NCBI RefSeq assembly: GCF_003369915.1 | Contig: NC_046675.1 | Coordinates: 25,544,001-25,608,000 of the forward strand | Source: Drosophila miranda | Taxonomy: Eukaryota; Arthropoda; Insecta; Diptera; Drosophilidae | DNA: 64,000 nt | Reading direction: 5' to 3' | Shown: positions 1 to 12,132 of the stretch, one piece after another | How positions within the stretch are numbered: the stretch's first letter is position 1 | Layout of the letters: every line of letters begins with the position of its first letter | Made by a program: the position numbers and the translations under genes | The notes under the pieces: model-generated | Database searches by the model: none | What the model was told of the DNA's origin: nothing | The model's input: the letters and a program-made list of their open reading frames with translations, nothing else

Positions 1-932
1 TCATATTGTTGTTCTACAAAACAGAGGTCCTCTCCGAGGAAATCATCTTGCGCTGGTACAAGGTTGGTCATTCCAACAAAGGCAAAATGCATTTCCTCGA
101 ACAAATGCGCAAGTTTGTCGAATGGCTGCAGTCAGCCGAAGAAGGTAAGGATATATTTTATAACGAAAGTGGGGTTCGATATGAGTGCAATTTTTGAGAA
201 TGGTCTTGTCCTGGATGGCACTTTCATTGTACAAAATTGCAAGAGCATTTGGGTTTTTTGCTTGCCTCGTTGCTCAAAAAGAAAACCAGAGCAACGTAGG
301 CCAATGAAAACCTGGACAGAATTATGGTATTCTTTGCAGCGTGCCTCTAACCAAAACCTTGGAGTGCTACAAATCTCATTGTGCACAATTCCAGGAGGTT
401 AAATATCGGTCATGCCAGAGCAAATGAATGATTGGGTGTCCATATAACTTTTCATAGTTACATTTGGCCAATAATCATTTGGACAGATAACTCCAACGTA
501 GAAGAATTCTGTGCCTATTCTCCCAAATAAGTATCCGCTCCGAACATACTCCAACGTTCGTCGTAGCCATGAGGATTATATGCCAACCACATTAGGTTTT
601 AGTCCTGCCTCGCTGTTTCATATAACTTTACCTGGACTAAATTATTGTATTACATTTGGCGCATGCCTCTAACCAAGATTTTGGAGTGCCACAAAACCCA
701 TTGTGCACAATTCCAAGAGGTTAATTTCGGTCATGCCAGAGCAAAAGAATGATTGGGTGTCCATATAACTTTTCATAGTTACATTTGGCCAATAATCATT
801 TGGACAGACACATAAAATATGACTAAAACTATATTTAAGAGATCTCTGGAAACTTTTGTTCACTTTTTACATGTACTTTTTGGCTTTTTTCCAGAATCCG
901 AATCTGAGGACGAACAAAAGAATGGCGATTAA
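1..932 (+). CDS. kra: BZW/5MP (eIF5C-like) protein, C-terminal part
   Basis: This is the 3' end of a gene that starts left of the window. Coding pieces are 1-144 and 895-932, joined by a donor (G|GTAAGG) at 145 and an acceptor (TTCCAG) ending at 894; the stop TAA is at 930-932. The visible protein runs from the W2 domain end ([18 protein letters not shown], then [17 protein letters not shown]) into an acidic tail ([12 protein letters not shown]). The W2/HEAT fold with a Glu/Ser-rich tail is typical of BZW1/BZW2, called krasavietz (extra bases) in flies. This family is a cytoplasmic eIF5 mimic that binds eIF2 and eIF3 and represses translation. eIF5 itself has a similar end, but the spacing and tail fit BZW better. 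The 750-bp last intron contains an internal duplication. Identification is from family memory; the splice sites are seen directly. Confidence 0.85.
311..808. repeat. Direct duplication inside the last kra intron
   Basis: Two copies of about 178 bp in the same orientation, 311-487 and 631-808, start with CCTGGAC and end with CATTTGGACAGA. They differ by scattered substitutions, so the duplication is not brand new. The 143-bp spacer does not belong to the unit. No open frame or terminal inverted repeat is visible, so this is either a local duplication or two pieces of an old element. Confidence 0.85.
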
Positions 933-1872
933 CACATTTTTGGTTAACGAAAAAGAGCATGGCTAGAAGGAACAACACAAACGGAGCCGCCTGTCCCAAA
1001 TCCAAACCAACAAACCCAAATCCACACACCAGACACACACACACCACAGTGCTCTCCATAGATTTGCATAGATAGTCTCCCCAAGTCTTCCTCCACCCAA
1101 GTCAATGGCGAAGAGAGAGAGAACTTCTAAACTATTGTTCAACAAAACTCACCCTCAATCCTCAATCGTTCTCGATTTGTGAATGCAATATATTTCTTAA
1201 CTATACAAACCGGTTATCCACATTGTGTTAATAAAGGTTTAAAGATTTACAATTATGTACCAAAAAATATCACCACACACAGGAGAGGCATCTCGAACAA
1301 GAAATCAGCAAGAATTGCACGCACTGTAATCTATCAAACTGGAGATCAAGATAATATGTATGTACCAGGGGAGCATAGCATACAAGATACATATATTCCT
1401 TATGTTGTAAAATGAGCTGCAGGCCCGTTTGTATGTTCGCATTATTTATTTAAAAATCTACCCCCGGCACATATGCATATATATTAAAAAGAAAAGAAAA
1501 AATTTATTAATATTCATCTACGAGAGCGCGGCGCCAAGCCAGTATGGAATTTGACGAGGTTATCTTCGAAATAAAGATTTGGAAAAGATGATTAAATATA
1601 TGACTGGCATGCAAGGCCACCACCAGTTTCAACGCAAATTATTATGTGAACAGAGCGTATGGAATTACGAATATTTTAATTGCATGAAATTGTATGTATA
1701 CAACAAATAAATGAAATACAACAAATGTGACGGATGCGACAATTGTTTTTTTTTTCTGGTAGTGCAATGGAATAATTTCCATCAAATATATTAGTTTAGT
1801 TTACAATGGCACCCCCAAAACATGTGGGTATACTTTTCACACAGCCTATATATACATATGAATGTATTTACA
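933..1872 (+). other. kra 3' UTR and downstream intergenic DNA
   Basis: This AT-rich noncoding stretch follows the kra stop. AATAAA hexamers on the + strand at 1230-1235, 1570-1575 and 1706-1711 are candidate polyadenylation signals; the sequence cannot say which is used. A short ORF at 1179-1415 has no recognisable domain. Confidence 0.5.
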
Positions 1873-1927
1873 CGATCGATCAGCGCTATATCGATATCGA
1901 TACTAGAAAAAGTCACAAAGTGTGACC
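1873..1927 (-). promoter_or_regulatory. DRE plus Motif 1 cluster (orphan promoter)
   Basis: CGATCGAT at 1873-1880 and a double DRE palindrome TATCGATATCGATA at 1889-1902 lie just before AGTGTGACC at 1919-1927, which is Ohler Motif 1 (GGTCACACT) on the minus strand. GTCAC at 1912 and GTGTGAC at 1920 form an inverted pair. DRE with Motif 1 is the classic housekeeping promoter combination in flies. No gene start that I can recognise lies on either side, so the transcript it serves is unknown. Confidence 0.55.
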
Positions 1928-4296
1928 AGCCCAAATACATTCGTAGAAAAATATTTAGGAATATATGATATAAAAAATAAACACCATAATTGATCGTACT
2001 TTTTATTTTTAATTATGCGACGAGTCTTGTAATTGGCGACACAACAACAAAGTATAAATAATAACACATTGCAGCACTGTTTTTGCGCCACGAACAAAAC
2101 CGACTTGCTCTGATCAATTTGAGGTTTTGAAAATGTTTAATGTATTTTTTTTTTTTTTGCTTGCGTCCTTGATGGTATTGTTTATGGAAATGTATGGATA
2201 AACGGCTAAGGTGCAGCTGTTTGACCAAACCCCCAAAAATCGTATTTTCTGGTATCTCTGGCTAAGTGTCGTTTTTTACTTTTCTCGGAATACGACACAA
2301 GAATTTATTTTTGAAAACTAAGAAATAAAAAGCATGTTTCAATAAAAAATTAAAAAAAAATCCCCATATATATCAGAAAAAGTCGGTTTCGTGGAGTAAA
2401 AAAAGGTGGATTTTGTTGTCTAGTGTAATTAGCTAACGCAGCAATCAAGTGTCACGTGCAAAAGGTTACAGTAGTTAATCGCTTATGAGAACTTGAAATG
2501 GAATCAGATATTATATTCAACGGAGTTAGCCGCAGGTCTTGACGATAGCGATCTGCTTGATTAATTGTAATATCCCACATGCTAATTTTAATGATATAAA
2601 CAAAAATAGAATGTACGGAAGACTAACATACAGTAGTACTTGATGGTCTTAAAGTCTCTGGAAAATTTAAATTTAAATAGTTCCTTGGTTTTTCGGTTTT
2701 TCAGTTTTTATATTTGAAGTGTTGGAAAAAAGGGCATAGGCGTTTACATATCTTAAAAGTCGCTGATAAGGCAGGGAACAATCCATAGCAACAATCCGTC
2801 TATGAGTAAAGTTGTCGCTCCACTACCCAATTTTGTTCCTTGGAGTGCAAAAAGTTTTGGATTCGCTTAGTTTAGTTTTTGGAAATACTGTTTTTATTCA
2901 ACATAAATTTTGTTTAAAAGTAATTTTTTCTTGCATTTCTCGTATTTCATTTAATGTATATAGTACTCGATGTTATATAATAACGCATATGCTATTTGTT
3001 TGTATTTTTGTTGTTGCTAAATTTGTAGTTGCTATTCATCGTATTTGAACAATTGCAATTGGTGTGTAACTTGGTTAAAAATGAGCCTGGAGAATAGAAT
3101 ACACTATGAACGACACAAACTTCACAAATTATTTGAGAGCATGATATGATGCAGGTGCAGGTGCAGTGGTGGCAAGTGGCAGATCGCGAGTCAGCAGCAG
3201 TTCCATAAATTGTTTCAATCTAATTTCCATTTTTTTTGTAGTTTTCTTTTTTATATATTTTTTGTTTAGTTATCTTTTAGTTAAGTGTATATAGTTATGG
3301 TTTATGTAGAGTGGAAGCTGGATTTGAGGGTCAACAAATTTAGCTACTTCTGGGCCGTACTTGGCAATACTTCATTTCGTGTTTTCGTTTCGGTTGGGGT
3401 TTTGGTGCGTTTTTGCGTGCTTTTGCGTGGTAACTGTGTATTCTCGTTACGCGTCCAACAACAGACATTGGATGATATTTGTGTGGTTCCTGTGCCAGTG
3501 GCTGCTGCGCAATCGTACGTCACCTTCGGTTCAGCGAAATCAGACCGATATCCGATCCGATTTCGGTGTTTCCGCAGGCAACAATGCTGAGTGTACGGTT
3601 TGCACAGACTGCTAGTGGCACCTGTGGCTTCTGATGCTGCTGCTATTACTGCTCCACACACTGCTGCACATGAATAATTACAAACATAGACACACATAGA
3701 TGCATATAAAAGTGTTCAACAAAGACTATAGACGACAGAAATTAATTTACAATAATATAGTAAATAACGCAAAGAACAGGGGAGGGAGGGGGTTCAAAAA
3801 TCAAAGGGCAGGAATGTATGCAAAAAAATTTCAAAAGTGTATGCGCCTGTGTTCAGAAAATATACATTTAGGTAAAAAAAAAACGAACAAACTTTAACAA
3901 ACTCGTATTACAAGGCTCTTTTTTTCGTATGCTGATAGGATTTTGTGTATGCCTAAAATATATATATGTATATAGTAATTATTGGCATACATATATGTAA
4001 ATGTTGTGGGCGTATGGATATCTCATATAACTGAAGACCGAAAGGGGGTTCTGAGTGTGTTTCAGTATCAATCAGAACTATACAGAGACAACGGCAATAT
4101 AATTTATAATGGATTGATAATACAATCCCTACATAGACACCAGACACCAGATTTGGCCATGGCCTTCCATGAGGATCGGTTTTACGTTGATTTTTTCATA
4201 TGCTGTGGGTGGAGTGGAGTTTTTAAAATTGAACTTTTCCTGCTGGTATTATTGGTTGGTTTTTCTTCTTCACTTCATCTGCATGCACTTAACAAT
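1928..4296. other. Intergenic DNA, probably including the Vha26 3' UTR
   Basis: AT-rich sequence with long T runs and short CAG/GCAGGT repeats near 3150. Its right part should contain the 3' UTR of the minus-strand Vha26 gene; TTTATT at 2893-2898 (AATAAA on the minus strand) is one of several possible poly(A) signals. Open frames of 60-117 codons occur (for example 3285-3590) but show no domain, signal or splice support. I see no convincing protein gene here. Confidence 0.5.
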
Positions 4297-5697
<1,401 letters not shown>

Positions 5698-5938
5698 CTT
5701 GACTGATTTTTTCTCACTTGCACAAAACGGAAAAGAAATTCAACTGTTCCAAAGAAATCCACGTGTGACCGTGCCTGTAATAGTTGTAATTTCAATTAAA
5801 TTTATATGCTCCGTGAATTTTTTTAGGTGCAACTCCAGAATATACGAGGAATCGTCGAAAACAATAAGTTACTTTTTTGCCTTCTGCCCGACGTCTGTCT
5901 GAAAATTTTTTCACAGCAAATCGATCATATGATTTTTT

Positions 5939-6029
5939 AGTGTGACCGCGGATATCAGGCCTGCATATGTATAATATAACTTGAATTCGTCAGTATATTT
6001 GCGGTATTTTTAAAATATATTTTATCGAT
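5939..6029 (-). promoter_or_regulatory. Vha26 promoter motifs
   Basis: About 240 bp upstream of the Vha26 ATG, AGTGTGACC at 5939-5947 is Ohler Motif 1 (GGTCACACT) in the orientation of the gene. Further upstream, GTCAGTATATTT at 5989-6000 fits Motif 6 (KTYRGTATWTTT) on the + strand, and ATCGAT at 6024-6029 is a DRE core. The set is typical of housekeeping promoters with no TATA box. The transcription start should lie close to Motif 1. The motif 6 block has a near copy in the tetraspanin promoter at 29.8 kb. Confidence 0.65.
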
Positions 6030-6277
6030 GAGGTAAAAAAAATTTATTTTGAAATCGAAAAAATGGAAAAAAATAATCGATACAAAAAATTTAAAATTTT
6101 TGAAAATATTACATTTTGCTTTGTACTTTGTCTAGTTTGTTTACGTTTGAAGGAAGAATGGAAAAGAAAAGGAAAAAATGCTAAAATATTTGTATTATTA
6201 ATTGTATTGTATTTTTATTTTTTACTGTTCCCAATTACAAATATAAATAAAATACAAGGAAATACAAGGAAAATACA

Positions 6278-7048
6278 AGAGCATATGGCTGTGTTACGTT
6301 ATTTGTTTCTTATTTCTGCTTTGTTTTTTTTTTTTGTTTCTTTTAGAATAGGCTGGATTTCGGTGACAAATTCTCTTTCGATCTGCCACTAATTGCCACT
6401 ACTTGCAGAACACTTTTTTTTCTCTGCGTCCTCCCCTACGCACGGGGTTTGGACGCATACGCGGAGCGAGGTATCAAGCCGACGCGGCTGCCGTCTGCCG
6501 GGCACTAGTTGGCCTCTCCTCTCTTGCTCGCCGAAGTGCTCCACAGGGACGTCCCAAAGCTCCGGCGAACTTTGATGAACTTCAGCTGGTTGTCGTGGAA
6601 GACGAGCCTCCTCCAATTTATAACCTAGTGCAATTTGCACACACATAGAACACCTTTATACATTTTCGCTGGGCTGTTTTTTTCTCAACTTACCCAAGCG
6701 GGTAAGCCCCGTCGAAAGGGTGTATCGAAAGGGTATCAACGCCTCACTGCCTGGGATATATTTCACTTGTTGTTACAGTTGAATGCTATTATCCGGGTGC
6801 CACTTTAGAGGGTACTTGGTGAGCACCATTTAATGCCGTCGACCAGGCTTGGAATGCTGCAATGGCGTCTTATGTCATCTATTTGTAGCCTTTCTTCATG
6901 TCGAACTTCGACTTCGAATCCGCTCTCCTTTCGACGAGGAAGTCTGACCTGGCTCTGATCCCAGGTCCTCTTTGCCGACTGTTAAAGAGAATTTCTCTTG
7001 CTGCTCGTTAGACGGTGCCTAATTTTCGGCGGACCCCAAAAAACCTGC
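6278..7048 (+). repeat. 0.8-kb dispersed repeat, copy 1
   Basis: It starts GAGCATATGGCTGTGTTACG and ends near GGTGCCTAATTTTCGGCGG followed by an A run. A second copy lies in the same orientation at 8728-9531. Shared inner landmarks are the ACGCATACGCGGAGCGA region, a GTCGTGGAAGACGAGCC block and CCCGTCGAAAGGGTGTAT. Two copies 1.7 kb apart could be LTRs of one element or two independent insertions, but no flanking target duplication or primer-binding site could be confirmed. One + frame (VVVEDEPPP near 6600) is conserved in both copies; whether it is coding is unknown. Confidence 0.7.
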
Positions 7049-8140
7049 AGGATTATAAGGAGGCAGAAATACTCGTTGAGGGGCCTAGTAAAGTTGGAAA
7101 AAATAATACAACTTATTAACTATACCATACTAAAAGTTAACTCCTTATCTACCTCAAATTGTCTTTGTGGACCTGTAACGTGCAACCACAATGTAGGCGA
7201 GATGGTCCTCTCAGCTTGGAGCGGCACGCTGTCAATTTTCCGGCTACTGGCTCGTCGGCCACGAGTGTGGTGTTCTTATGTATTTTGCTCCTAAGCTGAG
7301 GCCTACCCTATTATTATTTTACATTTAATGCGTGTCACTAAGCCATTTGAAACCGGACGGAAAGCACAACACCTAAAACGAAAGATAATAACTGCACTGG
7401 TGAAAGGACAACAAGAATTCCTCAGCTGTTCATGAGGAGTGATGTTCGACCACCCTACCTTGGTCTTGTTGTGCCTTGATTTGCTACAAGACCCCTTATA
7501 TTACGGGGGACGTACAGGGGCTTGCTGCAGGAGATCAAACACTATAGCTTCTACTCACACATTATAAACATTTATTCATTGCTTATGACTAAAATTCTTG
7601 ATCCCTTGTAATTAAGTTTATTCATTAGTTTCTCCCTTCCCCGAGTATTGGCTACGACTTAATTTTAAATAAAATAGAGTGAAGTAATGTAAATAAGTAA
7701 GAAGCTTAGATTAGATATGTTTGAGAACAGATAATTTGAATAAGAATGAAAACAAAAGAAATGTAAGAAATCTTAATCTGAGATTTCGCTGGCATATCGA
7801 TCCATCAAAGGGGAAGGTGTAATGCGCGAGAGACGTAGGGAAAAGAATCAAGAGGAGCGCAATTATCTACGACTTTCCGATGCCCTCTCTTTTCATCCCA
7901 CTAATTGGGTGTGCTCCCGTGACGAACCTTCAGAGCATTCGCCACACAAAAAAAATGGAAGATAATTTATTTGTTTAATTAAAACCACTTACAGAAATCT
8001 CCATCGACGAAGCGCTTCCGACTTGGGTTTCTGAAAAGTTTAAAAAAAAAGAGAACACACACAATTCGCACACACAAAAAAAAGTGAGACGACGACCGAT
8101 CGGTGTGACGATTGCAAATAGCAAAGAACAAAGCAAAAGA
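7049..8140. other. Spacer between the 0.8-kb repeats, left part
   Basis: Noncoding, AT-rich DNA between the two 0.8-kb repeats. There is no reverse transcriptase, integrase or transposase signature, so if the flanking repeats are LTRs this would be a non-autonomous interior. No other recognisable feature. Confidence 0.4.
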
Positions 8141-8371
8141 GTTCTGTCGACGCAGGCGCAAAGAAGACGAAAAGATAAAACGAAGTTCTCTGCTACTGCG
8201 CACGGTCGGCAGAACCGAATTATGTTCGGCACGCGCGGAAAATAGCAAATGCAAAGCGAAGAAAGAAAAAGAGTTCTGTCGACGCAGGCGCAAAGAAGAC
8301 GAAAAGATAAAACGAAGTTCTCTGCTACTGCGCACGGTCGGCAGAACCGAATTACGTTCGGCACGCGCGGA
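8141..8371 (+). repeat. 132-bp tandem duplication
   Basis: GTTCTGTCGACGCAGGCGCA begins at 8141 and again at 8273, and the following 90 or so bases are nearly identical up to GGCACGCGCGGAAAA. There are two copies, the second incomplete at its end. The unit is purine-rich (AAGAAGACGAAAAGATAAAA). The duplication opens long frames on both strands that are by-products of the repeat rather than genes. Confidence 0.85.
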
Positions 8372-8727
8372 AAAGAAAGAAACAAAAGAAAAAACAAAGG
8401 GTTCGATTTGGCTGGCGTCAACGCCTCGATGACATTGTAGATGACATTCGTCATCGCTCACTGCTGGTACTGCAGGGGAGGCTCAGGCAGGTCGAGCCAA
8501 TTTTACTGTGAATTTCTATCTCTCTTCTTCTCGTCCCTTACGCCCCTTCCGCATTCCTCTGCGCTCAGTCTCGCATTCCTCTTTGCGGATCACCGGCACT
8601 TATCGAGCACCGGTATGTGGGGGCTGGCCCTCAGCGGCAAAGTTAGGTGGAGAAAAAGGGAAAGGGATAGAGAGATCAAAAAGCCTAAATGAAGAGGGAC
8701 AATGAAATAACCCGGGTAAAAATGCTT
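8372..8727. other. Spacer between the 0.8-kb repeats, right part
   Basis: Noncoding. It contains a short GATGACATT repetition near 8430-8450 and a pyrimidine-rich stretch (8515-8585). No gene or known element recognised. Confidence 0.4.
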
Positions 8728-9531
8728 AGAGCATATGACTGTGTTACGTTATTTTTTTTTTGTCTTATTCTTGCTATTTTTTTTTGGTTTCTTTTGGACC
8801 AGGCTAGATCTCTGTGACAATTTCAACTTCGATCAGCCACTAACTGCCGAACACTTTTTCCTCTCTGCCTCCTACACTACGCGCGGGGTATGGACACATA
8901 CGCGGAGCGATGAAACAAACCGACGCGGCTGCCGTCTGCCGGGCACTAGCTGGCCTCTCCTCTCTGGCTCGCCGAATTGCTCCAAGGCGACGTCCCAAAT
9001 CTCCGGCGAATTTCTATGACCTGCAGCTGGTTGTCGTGGAAGACGAGCCTCCTCCAATTTCCAACCTTGGGAAATTTGCACACACAGAACACCTTTATAC
9101 ACTTCACTCGGCTGTTTTTCTTTTCAACTTACCCAAACGGGTGCCCCGTCGAAAGGGTGTATTGCAAGGGTATCACTATACAACGCCTCACTGCCTGAGA
9201 TATATTTCCTTGTCGTTATTTAATTTAAAAGGTTTCTCTCTCTTTTTTTTTTTTTGAATATTTAAAAACCCCGCTTCCACTTTAGAAAATGAACACCATC
9301 CAATGCTGTCGACAAGGCTTGGAATGCTGCAATGGCGTCCAATGACATCTATTTGTAGCCTCTCTTCTCGTCGAACTTCGACTTCGAACCCGCTCTCCTT
9401 TCGACGAGGAAGTCTGACCTGGCTCTGACCCACTCTCTGATCCCAGGCCCTCTTTGCCGACTGCTAAAAGAGAATTTCTCTTGCCTCTCGTCAGATGGTG
9501 CCTAATTTTCGGCGGACCCCAAAAACCCTAG
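8728..9531 (+). repeat. 0.8-kb dispersed repeat, copy 2
   Basis: Same orientation and borders as the copy at 6278. It begins GAGCATATGACTGTGTTACG and ends GGTGCCTAATTTTCGGCGG plus CCCCAAAAA. It differs from copy 1 by many substitutions and small indels, including a longer T tract near 9245, so the two copies are not a very recent pair. Confidence 0.7.
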
Positions 9532-9565
9532 GCCTCCTCACAGCAGCTACAAGCCTCACCGTACA

Positions 9566-9660
9566 ACCCTCATGACTCATCCATTAGTCTTGTTTGAGTT
9601 GTTTGTGCAGAAATATATATTCTTCTCATTGACTTGAATAAGTCTATTACCGAACATACA
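9566..9660 (-). repeat. Inverted fragment of the 14.2-kb repeat family
   Basis: This stretch (CATGACTCATCCATTAG onward to CCGAACATAC) is the reverse complement of about 14845-14935, 24890-24980 and 28325-28415. It shares the C of ACCGAAC with the 28.3-kb copy only. It is an isolated piece of that repeat family in the opposite orientation. Confidence 0.85.
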
Positions 9661-9934
9661 CCTACTCGAGGGAAAGTAAATAGTTCAGAAAATCAGTAAA
9701 AATCGGTGAGCGCGGAGACAACGCCCGCTCCAAAACATTTGGCCAAGAAAATCGAATCAAGTGCAAAATCTCACAACCGACCAAAAAAAACACCAAGAAC
9801 CTTTTGGTTCTTGCATCACCAATAAAAATAAAAAATCCAACCCGTTACACCAAAGCGGACGGCTTTGGGCAGCGGCGACGATAGACAGGAAGAAGCATAC
9901 GAGACGGCCAGCTGGAGAACCTCTACAATTTAAA

Positions 9935-10434
9935 ACGAGGGGGAACGTTGCGAGTTGCTGCGTACACCGCAACTCTACATTTATACCCGATACTTAGTCA
10001 GTATGGCTCACCTCCGGCAACCGCCGCTAATATTAAACGACACGACAAAGAGTGCGTGCAAGAGAGACAGAAAATCAGTCTGAGCGTGACGTCGGGTGCT
10101 GCGTAGCCAGTGCAAATTGATTTGTTCCTTTTGGCTATAAAAATGATCTGATCTGATCCAGATTCATTCATTATCTATGATTCTGCGTTTTTAGTTTTCT
10201 CATATCTTCAATATTGTGGATGCAACAGTTTTTCGTCCTTTGTGGGGGCGGAAGGGGGTGGGGCGAAATTTTGAGATATAGCTCTTATAGTCATTGAGCA
10301 CTAGGCGCTAATATGGTCGGACAGACGGACGGACGGACAGACAGACAGGGCTCAATCGACTCGGCTATTGATGCTGATCAAGAATATATATACTTTATGG
10401 GGTCGGAAACGATTCCTTCTGGACGTTACACACA
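9935..10434 (+). mobile_element. DINE-1/INE-1 (Helitron-related) element, truncated
   Basis: It begins ACGAGGGGGAACGTTG like the longer copies at 15871 and 25916. It contains the diagnostic GGACGGACAGACAGACAG tract, the ATTGATGCTGATCAAGAATA core and GGGGTCGGAAACGATTCC. It stops within GGACGTTACACACA and runs directly into gypsy-type gag sequence. DINE-1 elements are short non-autonomous Helitron relatives that are abundant in drosophilids. The interior is rearranged relative to the other copies. Confidence 0.75.
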
Positions 10435-12132
10435 AAACAATTATGTCACAAGAGGCCACACAGGCACAGCATCTTAACGAAAAACATAGGGCTGACGCCC
10501 TCCGTGTCTTTATCTCAGGCCTTAGACGAAACCTAACGGACGTACTATTTTCGGCTCAACCTAAAGACTTGCCATCAGCCTTGGCTATGGCTCAAGAAAT
10601 TGAAGCTAACCATGATAGGCAAGCTTTTGCGGCAAACTACGCAAGAGCTTTAGAGGACAGAGGTCAAAAACGAAGAGCTTTCAGACAGGGTGGACAGAAT
10701 GAGCCCGACCACTATAAAAAACAAGGAAAAAACCCGTTTTATGTGCGCGATCAGGACAATCAGCAGACAAATAGTCACCAAGGCCGGGACAGGGTCGAAA
10801 AAATGGACGTAGACCCCTCCTCCTCAAAGTTCCGCCAACCAACAAACTTCCAGAGGCAACAGGGATCCAATGCAGGCCCACCTGCCACGACAACCCTTGG
10901 TAACGGTCACCAACAGGGGGCATTCAAGAGGCCGGCTGTATCTCAGAGATTTTCTGACCAGCGCAGGCAGAGGGTTAATCACCTCGCTCAGGAAGACCCA
11001 GACCAATACTAGCCACAGTATGAGCATCTAGCACAGGAGGCAGTGACTGAAATTGACGAGGAAAATAACGCAGGGTACGATAGTGATACGGTCAATTTTT
11101 TAGAGGAGAGTCCCTGCTCCCGTTCATCAAACGAACAGTAGCGGGGAGAACATTAAATTTCCTGATAGACACCGGGGCTGCGAAGAACTACATCAAACCG
11201 CTAAGCGAACTTCACCGAGCTGTTCCGGTAGAGGCCCCATTCATCGTGAAATCACTGCACGGCTTTAATAAAGTCGAGCGAAAGTGCTTCCTTACAATTT
11301 TCGGCATAAAAAGCCCGTTTTTCATCTTGCCAGAACTTTCAACCTTCGATGGCATCATAGGACTTGACACATTAACCGAAGCTGGCGCCAATATTAACCT
11401 GGGGACAAAAAGACTTCACTTCGGAAATGAATCTGAAAAGATCCTGTTTCACAAGTGCCCCAGCGTCAACTTCACAAAAGTGGACGACATCGAGGTTCCG
11501 CCAGCTGTAAGAGATGAATTTCTCAAAATAATGGCCAGTCAGAACCGAAGATGAAGAGCCAATTTACTCAAAAATGTACCCTTTCCCAGTAGGATCCACT
11601 GATTTCGTAAATGACGAAGTGAAGGACTTATTGCGGAACGAAATTATTCGGACATCCAGATCTCCGTACAACAACCCCATATGGGTTGTTGGAAAGAAAG
11701 GAACCGACGACTCAGTTTCCAACAAAAAACGGTTAGTCATAGTTAGTCCGCAAGCTAAACACCAAAACCATACCAGACAAATACCCGATGCCTAGTATCT
11801 CCATGATGCTTTCGAATTTGGGAAAAGCAAGATATTTTACAACCCTTGATTTAAAATCGGAGTACCACCAAATCACGCTAGCTGAACGCGATCGTGAGAA
11901 GACCTCATTTTCGGTAAACGGAGGTAAATATGAATTTTGCCGTCTGCCATTTGGCCTAAAGAATGCTTCAAGCATTTTCCAGCGGGCCATCGATGATGTG
12001 TTGCGGGAGCATATCGGTAAGATAGGCTACGTGTACGTCGATGACGTCATCGTATTTTCGAGGAGCGAGGCAGAGCATGTCAAGGACATTGACACTGTAC
12101 TCAGCAGCCTCCATGACGCAAACATGAGGGTG
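10435..12132 (+). mobile_element. Ty3/gypsy retrotransposon fragment (gag-protease-RT), broken
   Basis: An old LTR-retrotransposon piece. Gag C-terminal half at about 10443-11012 (GLRRNLTDVLFSAQPKDLPS, then a Gln/Asn-rich basic tail); stop codons near 11012 and 11140. An aspartic protease domain with a DTGAAKNYI active site begins near 11150. The RT N-terminus follows, then the palm with the YVDD motif near 12030-12045. Breaks seen: stops after gag, a 65-bp deletion at about 11538 relative to the copy at 21183, and a frame change near 11750 that both copies share. RNase H, integrase, env and LTRs are absent. The RT frame passes without interruption into the tandem array at 12133. It cannot be active. 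Family: gypsy clade, by protein likeness only. Confidence 0.85.

Noticed and set aside
3285-3697. Overlapping 101- and 117-codon frames on both strands
   Set aside because: No domain, no splice context, and probably within or near the Vha26 3' UTR; composition is noncoding.
7975-8461. 159/160-codon minus-strand frames with internal repeats
   Set aside because: They are created by the 132-bp tandem duplication, occur in two overlapping frames and match no family.
6278-9531. A complete LTR retrotransposon bounded by the 0.8-kb repeats
   Set aside because: No protease, RT or integrase in the interior, no target duplication found, and the copies are too diverged for a young LTR pair. Kept only as a repeat pair.
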